Source: Timema cristinae
Lineage: Eukaryota; Arthropoda; Insecta; Phasmatodea; Timematidae
Assembly (NCBI GenBank): GCA_039000515.1
Contig: JBCFYV010000546.1
Span: forward strand, 1-64,000
Direction: 5' to 3'
DNA length: 64,000 nt
Shown here piece after piece: positions 9,889 to 20,100 of the stretch. The notes under the pieces were generated by a model. It made no database searches, was not told where the DNA came from, and saw nothing but the letters and a program-made list of their open reading frames with translations. Every line of letters starts with the position of its first letter. The stretch's first letter is position 1. The translations under genes and the position numbers were made by a program.

Positions 9889-11265
9889 TTTGCCACGTAA
9901 CTCAAGTTGGCCCACCATATTGCTGAAAAAATCCTTTTTTTGTCTAATCGTTTGTGCTCTATTTGTGATAACATTTGCCCGAACATGAACATTTGTGCTG
10001 TGAAACTGGCCAATTTAGAAAATATTTAATGTGGCGGGCCAACTTGAGCTCAAACTAGCCCACCACATATTGAAAACACAACATAACAAAATTTATTTAA
10101 GTCAATCCATTGTGCTCCATTTGTGCTCATATGTGCCCGAAAATGAACATTTGTGCTTTAAAATTAGAAAATCTAAAGAACAATTAATGTGGTGGGCTAA
10201 CTTGAGTCTTCCCTATACCATAACCTGTAGAAAAATTGAGTTCAAGCTGGCCCGCCACATTTTTAATATTCAATGTAACAAAATTCTGTTTTCACCATTC
10301 GTTTGTTTTTCGTTTGGGCTCATATGTGCCCAAAAATGAGTATTTGTGCTCTAAAATTAGAAAATCTAGAAAACAGTTAATGTGGTGGGCTAGCTTGAGT
10401 CTAGTTGGATCACCTTCATTAAATGTTATCCAAAAAGCCTAGTTTCACAGCACTATAGTTCATGTTCGGTTTACATATGAGCACAAACGAAATAAAAACG
10501 AATGGTGAAAACAGAATTTTGTTACATTGATATCTCAAAATGTGGCGAGCCAACTTGTACTCTATTTTTCTACAGGTTATGGTATAGGGAAGACTCAAGT
10601 TAGCCCGCCACATTAATTCTTCTCTAGATATTCTAATTTTATAGGACAAATGTTCATTTCCGGGCACGTATGAGCACAAACGAAGCACAAACTAATGGCG
10701 AAAACAGAATTTTGTTAAAAAAAAAATTTAATATGTGGCGGGCTAGCTTGAGCTATAGTTGGATCGCCTTCATTAAATGTTATCTAAAAGGCCTAGATTC
10801 ACAGCCCTAACGTTAATGTTTGGGCACATATGAGCACAAACTAAGAACAAGCGAACGGTGAATACAGAATTTTGTTACATTGATATTTAAAAATGTGGCT
10901 GGCCAGCTTGAACTATATTTTTCTACAGTTTATGATATAGGGAAGGTTTAGTTAGCTCGCCACATTAAATGTTCTCTAGATTTTCTTTAAATTTTTAAAA
11001 AACAAATGTTCATTTTCGGGCACATATGAGCACAAACGGAACACAATGGATTGACTTAAATAAATTTGGTTATGTTGTGTTTTTCAATATGTGGCGGGCT
11101 AGCTTGAGCTCAAGTTGGCCCCCCACATTAAATATTTTCTAAATTGGCAAGTTTAACAGCACAAATGTTCATGTTCGTGCACATATGAGCACAAATAGAG
11201 CACAAATGATTAGACAAAAAAAGATTTTTTTTCGGCAATGTGGCGGGCTAACTTATGTCACGTCT
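9889..11265. repeat. Large fold-back array of two alternating modules
   Basis: Two modules alternate through about 1.38 kb. Module A is GTGGCGGGCYARCTTGAG, often paired with its own inverse to form local palindromes (10,031-10,070 and 11,092-11,130). Module B is CATATGTGCCCGAAAATGAA plus flanking GTGCTC and CATTTGTGC. Module B is forward at about 9,952, 10,110 and 10,317, and inverted at about 10,450, 10,645, 10,812, 11,008 and 11,168. The left arm is the inverse of the right arm: ends near 9,889 and 11,265 pair, with ACGT-containing tips. The right half also holds a direct repeat of about 354 bp (10,381 against 10,735). The whole can fold into a long branched hairpin. I do not recognise the family; fold-back transposon, satellite or hairpin-RNA locus are all possible. 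Confidence 0.85.
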
Positions 11266-11880
11266 GTTTGCCTCTAGGCTATAAGAGTGTCACTTTTTGG
11301 TTTTGGGAGAACACAAGCGATCCTAGCGGTGAGATATTTTTTACCAACCAAAGCTCGTCAGATTTATCCCTCTGGCCTCCTGCAGCCTTTGGCTTTTGGG
11401 AGGCCCTTGCTTAATCGTAGTTTTTCTTGCCCTGGGAAGTTTCATCCTGTAAAGGCTTCACATTTTGTATTTTTCTTTTTATGAAGACTTTAAAAAAGAC
11501 CAACGACAATTCCTCAAATCTTTTGTTTTTTTTTTCACAACGGGTTTTATTGTCTTATATATAATTTGTTAAAAATTTTTATATTAAATATTTGATATAT
11601 TTATATATATAAATATTTTATAATAATGTATAATTTAATATTAAAATAGAGTATTAGTTAAAATAATTCCTGGGGAAGCTTTGCTAATTTTAGGAGGGAA
11701 ATTAGTATATTGTTTTTAAACAAAGGACCTTTTGTGTTAACATCCCCATTTTGTTAAAATTTTCACCTAAAAAAATAGTTGACTGTTTAAAAAAAATAAG
11801 TACTAATTTTTTAAAATAATAGTAAAATAATTCAAACAAAAAATAAAGGTTAAGGATTAGTCAAAACCAAAAATTTAAGT

Positions 11881-11925
<45 letters not shown>

Positions 11926-11935
11926 TATAATATTT
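11881..11935. repeat. TA dinucleotide microsatellite
   Basis: A TA run of about 50 bp at the start of noisy block 1, similar to the one at 9055-9107. Its exact length is unreliable in this block. Confidence 0.8.
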
Positions 11936-12447
11936 TGACCTTTGTAATTTTTCTGGCGAAATTTATTTAATGCATCAATTTAATTTTAAATTATTAATAC
12001 AATAAAAAAAAAATTATATAGGTTCATAATATATATTCAGTAACTAAAAACGAAAAACGGGGTCACTTCAAAAAAATTTTAAAGTGGGGGGGTTAAATTT
12101 TGGGTTTTTCCCAAATTTATTTTTTTTTTGGGAAATAAGTTGACAAAAGTCCCCATTTTTGAATGTAGCATTAATTTTACCGCCTAAACGATTTGAGAAG
12201 GGATTTTCTTATTGTTTTTCGTTAACTTAATGACCGTGAGATATATTAAAAGGAAAAAAAATCGGAAATCTTTAAAAAAAAGGTGATATAATTTTTTTTG
12301 TGAACTACTGATCTATTGTATGTAGGATTTGTCAATTTTTTTAGAAATATTGTAACTACCTTGCATCAGTTGGCTTTTTCATATTCAGATGAAACAACTA
12401 ACAGTACCTTTTATTTTCCAAAGAAAACCCAAAAGGTTTTAAATTTA

Positions 12448-12580
12448 CTTTTTAGGCCAAATGACTTTGGGCCCAACTGCCTTTAGGCCAAATCCTTTTG
12501 GGCCCAAATCCCTTTTTGGCCAAACGATTTTGGGCCCAAATGACTTTTGGGCCCAAAAAACCCTTTTAGGCCCAAACTGC
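12448..12580. repeat. Minisatellite of about 17 bp, GGGCCCAAA type
   Basis: Repeated units of the form TTTTGGGCCCAAATGAC, with variants TTTAGGCCAAATCC and TTTTGGCCAAACGA, occur about seven or eight times. The less inflated copies (GGCCAAA) suggest the true core is GGCCAAA and that GGGCCCAAA is the run-inflated form. The motif is a partial palindrome. Confidence 0.75.
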
Positions 12581-12904
12581 CGCGTCCCCTACCCCCCCGG
12601 GTATTAAAACCCCCGACTCCTCGTCATCACTTCCAGTTAATTTATTTGTCTTTTTGCGTTTGATGACGTTTTATAGTTTGGGTTTCAAACCGTTTGTCAT
12701 AACAACACAAATATGCATTAATTTACCAAGACGTTTTCTAACTTTACTTAAAAAGAACTTGAATTGACACCCTGTTACATGCTATTAAAACCCAAAAAAA
12801 ACTATACCACGTTGAAAAATTTTTTTAAAATTTTATTTTTTTTAAAAAATGTGGCGTATCCCCAAAAAATTTTTTTCGCTTTCCTTTAGTATCCCCAACC
12901 CCCT

Positions 12905-13115
12905 GGCCTTAGGCCCTTTGGTAGTTCAAAATGACTATTATTTTATTTTTTAATTTTTTTTTCGCTAGGAAAAAATTTGTTTTACAAGCGAAATTTTGTT
13001 GAATTTTTAAGGGTTTTTACAAAAAAAAAATATCCGGCCTCTTTTTTGATAAACCCCACATGGTGAAAAATAATTTGGTTGGAAAGAAAGGGCTACAAGT
13101 TTTTATGAGCTTTTA
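12905..13115 (+). repeat. Inverted-repeat pair 1, left arm
   Basis: This arm contains GTTCAAAATGACTATT, then AATTTTTAAGGGTTTTT, AAAAATATCCGGCCTC, TTTGATAAACCCC and CTACAAGTTTTTATG in order. The same order occurs inverted at 16,790-17,020. Differences are mostly run-length changes, as expected from the noise. The pair spans about 4.1 kb in total. It could be the long terminal inverted repeats of one DNA transposon or a palindromic duplication. Confidence 0.7.
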
Positions 13116-16100
13116 AATACCAATTTAAAAGGGGTGAGATTTTTGCCTAAAATTCAAATTTTTTTTTAAAAAAAAATCCTTTTCGGGGGGAATATTTTCA
13201 CAAGGGGAAAAGAGTCAAAAGTTTTTAATTTTTTGTACAAGTAACAAAAACTATTATTAAAACACCCTTTAAAAACCTGAAAAATTGCCTCCTTTTTTTT
13301 TAAAACAAAAATATTAAAAAAAAATATAGAAAATTTTAATTTTAAAAAACAAAAGAAAAAAACAGAACTAAGAGTATAAAGTTAAAAGGGGGTTTTTTGT
13401 TTTAGTAATAAATAAAGGGGAGTTTGGGGGAAAAAGGGTTTTTTTTTTTAAAAAAATTTAAGGGCCCTTTTTCAAAAGTGACAGATTTTTTTCAAGGTTT
13501 TTGAGTGGAGAAAAAAAAAGCAGGATAGGGGGGAAAAAGGTTTTTTTTTTCGTGATCATTTTTTTTTTGTCGATTTTTTTAATGTAAATTTAAAAAAAAT
13601 GAGTTTTTTTTTTTAAAATTTTTTTTTTAAAAAAAGAAGGTTTTGTACTTTTTAATTTTTTTGGGTTATTCTAATTTTATTTTTGGGAAAAACCTACAAC
13701 AAAAAATTTTGTCCCCCAAATTTTTGTTTATCTTTAAAAAAATTTTTTAAATCTGAAAAAATGGAATGAGTGGATGAATTTTTTGAAAAATGAGTTTCAA
13801 AAAAAGGGGTGTATGGCCCCAAAATCAAATTTTTAAAACAAAAATGAAAACCCAAAAATTTTTTGGAAAAGGTTTGAAATCTTTTTGTTTTTTTAAAAAC
13901 CAAAAAAATTTTGTTCCCCAAAAATAGGGGAGTACCACAAAATTTTTAAATTTAAATTTTTTAAAATACCCCCAATTTTTTGGAAAATAAATTTTTGACC
14001 CACAAAAAAAAACCCTAAAAAATAAAATTAAACCAAAAAGGGCTTAGAAAATAAAAAATGGAAAATTTACCCCAAAAAAAAAAAAATTTTCCCGTAAAAA
14101 CTTTTTTCCCCGGGGAAAAATTTTTTTTGGGTATTTTTCAAAAACAAAGGGGTTTTTTAAAAAAAGGGGAAAAAATTTTAAAAGGGGAAAAAAAATTTTT
14201 TGGGGTTTTTTTTCCTCATCTAAAAAATTTTGGGGCTTTTTAATGAAACCCCGTTAAAAATTTTTAAATTTTTTCCCCTTTGTTTCAAAAAAAAAAAACA
14301 AAATTTCCCCAAAACCCATGGCAATTCAAGCAAAAATTTTGGAAAACAAAAACCCAAAAGGGGGGAAGCGAAAAATTGAAGCCTCTTTTAAAAAAGGGGG
14401 TAACCTACTTTATAAAAAAAACCCCTTTCACAAAATTTTCACTCGCTATCGGGTTGCGGGAAAAAAAAAAGATTAATTAAAAAAAGAAAAAAAAATTTTT
14501 AAAAAGCAGAAAAAAAAAAAAAAGGAAAAAATTTAAATTTAAAGGGTATTGACAGAATTTTTTGGGCAAAAAAAAAGTTTTTACAAAAAATTAAAAATTT
14601 TTTAACGTTTGTAAAAGTTACAGGGATTTTTAAAAGGCACAGGGGGAAAAAAAACCAGCCCCGGGGGGAAAAAATTTTTTTGTTTAAAAATTTAAAATTT
14701 AAAAAGGGGAAAAGGGGAAAAGTTTTTTAAATTTTTTTTTTTCTTTTGGGGAAAAAAAACCAGGTTTTTCCCCGGAAAAAAAAAAATTTTTAAAAAAGCC
14801 CCAAATTGGGGGGGGTTTTTTAAATAAAAAAACCCAAAAAAAAAATTAAATTTTTTAACCTAATGAACTGTATGTACAATTTGGGGGAAGGGCCCCCCCA
14901 AAAAAAAAATTGGCCTCAAAATGTTTTGAGTTTGGGGGGAAATGGGGGAATTTTTTTGGAGCATCGGGGACACACCCCCGTTTTGTTTTTTTTATACCCC
15001 CAAAAAATTTTAAAAAATTTTTAAAAAATGGGGAAAAAATTTAAAAGCGGACTACAAAGATCTTCTTAAATGCTTGTCTGTAAAACCAAAACCCCTTTTT
15101 TGGTGCAGCAAAGGGGCCCAAAAAAATTTCCGACTGCCCCGGGAATTTTTCCCCCCGGGAATTGCTTTTTTCCCAAAAAAAGACAGAAAAAAACCCCCCA
15201 AAAAAAAAAAGCTCCCCAAAAATGGGTCAAATGCCCAAAAACTGAATATTTTTAGTCAAAAAAACCCAAGGGGAAAATTTTTTTTTAATCCTTACAGAAA
15301 AAATCAGCTTTTCTAAAAAAAACGCCACTATGTACCCCCAAAAACATTTTAAGTTTTTTTTAAGGGCCCCAAAAAAAAAGCCTGCTGTATTTCAGAAAGC
15401 ATTGTTTTAGGTTTTTTTAAAAAAATTTTTTTTTGGAAAACCAAGACAAATAAAAAATTTTTTTTTGGGGGGAAAAAAAAAACCCCTTTTTTCACCCCTT
15501 TGTTTAAAATCATAAAAAAAAATAAAGTGAATTGAAGAGCAAAGTTTTTGTGTCACCCCCAACCCCCTTTTGGGGATAAAAACCAAAAAAATTTTATGTT
15601 TTTTAAAAAAAATTTGTTTGTGATATCAAGAAAAATTTCCCCGTCAGGGGGCAAAAAATATTTTTTTTCCCGGCCCGGGTTTTTTATCATTTTCAAAAAA
15701 AAGAAAATTTTTTCCCAAATTTTGTCACCTGTTTTAAAAACTTTGGCCCATAAAACGAGTGGCTTTTTTTTTCTACCCCCTTTTTGAAAAAAGCTTGTGA
15801 TGGGATTAAATTTCTGAAATTTTGGGGAAGTAAGGGGGTATAAAAAAATTTCTTCGTTTTTTACCCCCAAAAAATAAACATATTTTGCGTGGGAAAATGG
15901 GGGTAATGATTCTTGGGGGTTTTTTGAGGAAGTAGAGCCCCCGAAATAATTACTTAAAAATTTCACAAAAAAAGCCACAGGAAAAAAATTTTTCTTTTAA
16001 AAAATTTAAGAGAGGGGTAAAAAACCTGTGTACCTGTGAAAATAATTTTTAATAAGATCTTTTCCAAAAGGAATTTTTAAACTTGGGGCTGGTCTTATCA

Positions 16101-16789
16101 AAAACATCAGCCCTAAATTTCAAAAGAAAAAAATCGAAAACCCTTTTGCCAAACACCAAACTTATTTGGGTTAAAAAAGGTAATAGTTTTTAATTTTTTT
16201 TAGGTGAATAATAAGAAATGTTTTTATGTGCTTAAAAAAAAATTTTTTACACAAAAAAACCCATATTTAATAAAAAAAAATTTTAATCTATAGAGGTACT
16301 GAAATAAAACCCCTTTTAAAAAAGTTGCAGGTTTTTTTTCTAATTTTGTTTTTTAATATTCAGCTTTTAGTAAATTTTTCAAATTTAAATTTTTTTTTTA
16401 TAATACTATTATATTTATTATTTGAAACCCAAAGTTTAGATTTTTATCACGTCCCCCACCTAGATTTTAAAGGGCTCTAAAAATTGAAATTTTTTAAAAA
16501 TTTCCCAAAAAATTTTTGTTTTTTTTTAAGGGGGGGTCAATTCTAATTTTTTAAACTTGATGTGGAGGACAAGTAGTTTATTCCACTTTAAAAAAATTTT
16601 ATTTTGTTTTTTGCCCCTTGGGGTTAAAAAATTTTTTTTCCTTTCCCTTCAATTTTTGAAAAATTTTCCCCCCTTAAAAAACCTTTAAATTTTTAAATTT
16701 TAAAAAAAATTAAAAATTTTAAAAAAAAAGGGAAAAAAAAAAATTTAAAACCCTTTAAAAAAAAAAGAATTTTTTGGAAAAATTATTTC

Positions 16790-17020
16790 AAAATGCTACA
16801 TACAAAAACTTGTACCCCTTTATTTTCCAAAAAAAATTTAAATTTTTCATTAATGGGGTTTGATCAAAAAGGGGCCCCGAGATATTTTTGTTTCTGAAAA
16901 ACCCTTAAAATTGAAAAAAAATTAGCGTTTTAAAACAAATTTTGGCCAAAGGGGCCGAAAACCAAAAAAAAATAAAAATAAAAAAATAGTCATTTTGAAC
17001 CCCAACGGGAAAGGGGTGTT
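16790..17020 (-). repeat. Inverted-repeat pair 1, right arm
   Basis: Read on the minus strand it gives GTTCAAAATGACTATT, then AATTTTAAGGGTTTTTC, AAAAATATCTCGGGGCC, TTTGATCAAACCCC and GTACAAGTTTTTGTATG, matching the left arm at 12,905-13,115 in order. No transposase-like protein could be read between the arms because of the consensus noise. Confidence 0.7.
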
Positions 17021-17261
17021 TAAAGAAACAAAAGGGGTTTTTTTTAAAAAAGGTTTCGAGCAACCTTTTTATTTTTTTTCGGGCCCATTTTCATAGGGGG
17101 AATGACCCCCTTTTGTTAAACCATTGGGTACCCCAAAAACGGTTACTCCTTGAATGAAAAGGCCTAAAACCCTTCCCAAATTTGTTTTGTACTCTGTCAC
17201 CCTTCCAGTTAAAACCCCAATATAAAATCTAATTGGACTTTTAGCCCTCAAAGTCATCTTT

Positions 17262-17335
17262 TAACGGGGGGCAAAAGGGCTGGGCGAACCATGTGGCGGG
17301 CCCGGGGCGCCAGTTTGGAGGGGCGCAAAACCCGA
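17262..17335 (+). mobile_element. hAT (ZMYM1-type) terminal motif inside the noise
   Basis: Read on the minus strand, GCGCCCCTCCAAACTGGCGC is followed by CCCGGGCCCGCC and GGTTCGCCCAGCCC. The clean sequence at 60,741 begins in the same way, TAGCGCCCCTCCAACTTGGT then GCCC.GGGCGGC. This conserved terminal block is familiar from ZMYM1-like hAT elements in animals. It shows that noisy block 1 contains ordinary mobile-element sequence. Confidence 0.5.
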
Positions 17336-19734
17336 CAAAACCCCAAAATTTACGAACCTAGGAAAATTTATGAAATTCCCCCCAAAACCCAACAACTCTA
17401 AACCAAACAAAAATTAGGCGAAATAGTAGCGTTGTTTAAGCAAAACAATCTTTTTACTTTTTTGAAACAAACTTTTAAATTTTTTAATTTTATTAGAAAA
17501 TTTTTGGGGTGAGTAAATTATAGATTTTAGTGCCACTCTAAAAAAGGTTCCTTACATTTACCACTTGAAAAAACTGTGCGTTTTTTTTTTTTTTTTTGGG
17601 CAATTACACTTAACAAAACCCTTTTTGTTTTTGCGATAGTGGGTTTGTTAAACTTATAATAAAATATAGAAAAAAAATTGTCTACAAAATAGGTTTTTAA
17701 AATTTTATTTGTTTTTTTTAACCTTTTTTAAAAACAATCTCAAAGTGAAAATTTTTAGCGTTTTAGCTTTATAGTTAACATTTGGGGGAAGGTTCCCCTT
17801 CGTTTTATTTTCAAAACCCGCCCAATTTACTTAGGTTTGGGGAAATATTTTCATTTTTTTCCCCCAGATCCAATCCCCTTTGGGGAAATTTTGGGGGTAG
17901 CTGGCAGCTAGCAGAAGTTTTTAAAAAAAGGGGAAAAAAAAACAAAATTTAAAAATATAAATTGTATTTGTAAACTTTTTGGGGGCCCGCCAAAAGTGAC
18001 AAAAATTTCAACATTTTTTGGGGTTGTGTAGGTTTTGAAACCCTGGCAAATTGGGCTTCATAAGCGAAAATTAGTAGTTTTAAAAGCTGTCAGTTGCTCC
18101 CATTCCTAGGGTGAAAAAACTATATTGGGCCCCCCGGTTTATGGGGGGGGGGCCCCAAAAAAAGAAATCCCAAACGGGGAAACGAAATTTACCCGAGTCC
18201 CCCCTGTTCTTTAAACGGTTGTCTTGTCGCTTTCCCACCCGGGTAAATTTCCCAAACTCGTTTGTACATTTTTTTTTAGAAATTCTTTTGACTAAAAACG
18301 GGGTCGTTTACTTCTTTTTCCCTTTTTTTAAAAGTACCCCCTTAGTTTCCAGAAAAAGGGGGTCCAGGCCCACCTACCACAAAAACGGCGTCTTTCGACT
18401 ATTACCCCTAGTCCCCCTTTCCCAAAATTATTTTTCTACTTAAATTCATCTTTCCCTTTTGTCTAGGCCAAGATCAATTCGTATGGAAAATTAGCCAATA
18501 AGAAGTGACACCAAATTTTTTTCCTATTTCTTGTCATTCTTATTCCCAAGTTGTATCTTTTTCCATAGCACGCATCTTTAACCACCCACACTGTCACGAT
18601 CACCCCCAATTATTCCATCTTTATAATATCGTCCCAAAAAAACATGGGTTCCACCCCCAAAACACAGCGGGGGCCCACAGCTTCAATTTCGCTCATGCTT
18701 AAGCAAGTCCCCCAAATCTCATTAAAAACCCCTGCACTCAATTGCCCGCTCCCACAGCTTTAAAAGTGCATTTTCACCCAACGACCCCAACAAGACTCGA
18801 AAATTAAATTTTAAAATCATATTTTTGGGAAAACATTCCTGTTTCTTGTTTGGTGGGCATCATTTCCTTTTCTAGAAAACTTTTTGGGTTCTCGGGTTTC
18901 TTTTTTCCGGCCCTTTTCCCAGCTTTACCGCCGGGCTGCACCCTGTTTCTATTTGCTAAATGTGAAAGAAACTCATCGTTTTGTCATGGGACTCCACCTT
19001 TCCAATTTTTTTTTTTCGAAACACATATTTTTAAAATTATTGGCATATTGCATGCTGGTCTTTGCCTTCTTTAATGATGTTATTTTTTCCCAAATTTTCA
19101 TACTCCCCAACGATTGGGGGTCTATTCCAAAAAACAATCTCCCCAACTATGCCTTTTTTGTTCCGCCATATTGATGTTCAAGATTATTTTTGATAAAATA
19201 TCCTTTTTTTAAAAATTATGTACTACGTCTTTGGGGCTTTGATTAGAGTTGCTAAATATTGAAATCAACTCCCAAACCACACTGAGAATCCAGGTAAACC
19301 TTTTTCCGAAAATCACAAACCAATAAAATTACAGCTCCCAATCTCCCACTCCCCCCACCAATATAACGCTGCCCGGGGGGCCCCTAAAAACCATCCAACG
19401 TCCCCCGTGTGAACCGCGGTTTTTCTAAAGAATATTTGGGTAGGTTTTTGGAAAAAAACGCGTTTGGGAAAACACACGAAATATTAAAGGTTTTTTAATT
19501 TTTAAAACTTTAAAAAAAACCCAAAACATTTTTTTTAAATTTTAAATTTCAATGAAAAAAAAATTAAAAGTCATCATTAAGTATGTAAATTAATAAATAT
19601 AAAGCTTAAAATTTTGAATAAAATAAAAAAAAAATTTAAAATTTAATTGAAAAAAATTTACAAACTACCAAATTTTTAAATTTTTGTTCTTATAATTTCC
19701 TTAACTACCATTAAACGGAAGGTTTTCTACGGGA

Positions 19735-20100
19735 GTGCCCGGGATTTTCATAAAAGGGGGAAAAAAAATTTGTCGGAATTTTTTTTGTCTGGACCCCAAA
19801 AAACATTTCCCTTTCCAGATTTTGGGAAGATAGCCAAAAATTTTGAGCCGATTAAACGCCCTTTTTAAACCCGTCCCCTTTCGCGCTCAAAGTTTAAAAA
19901 AAACCCAAATTTTTTCCCAAAAAGTGACATATGGACCCCCAAAACGGTAAATAAAAAAAACACTTTTTTAATATCTCAAAAGAAAGCTAATTTTTTCTTC
20001 AAAATTTATATTTTTTAAAACCATAATTGTTGTTTTTTTAAAGTAAAACGAGTTAAACAACACCCTTTTAGCCCAAAAACTGACCTGAAAACACTGGGAG
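19735..20100 (+). repeat. Inverted-repeat pair 2, left arm
   Basis: This arm pairs, inverted, with 23,400-23,775. Shared ordered blocks, read on the minus strand of this arm, are TTTAACTCGTTTTACTTT, ACAACAATTATGG, TTTTGAGATATTAA, AAACTTTGAGCG, GTTTAATCGGCTCAAAATT and GGAAAGGG followed by CCAGAC. The outer tip (TACGGGAGTGCCC) loosely matches TACGTAGCCC at the other end. The blocks are long and non-repetitive, so chance is very unlikely. Confidence 0.8.

Noticed and set aside
9653..9988. 111-codon plus-strand ORF
   Set aside because: No domain, and its last part is fold-back array sequence.
11287..11484. 65-codon plus-strand ORF with a partly GC-rich stretch
   Set aside because: Starts inside the flank of the fold-back array and has no recognisable feature or splice context.
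15553..15978. 141-codon minus-strand ORF in noisy block 1
   Set aside because: Composition is dominated by Phe, Lys and Pro from homopolymer runs, and an overlapping ORF of similar quality lies on the other strand.
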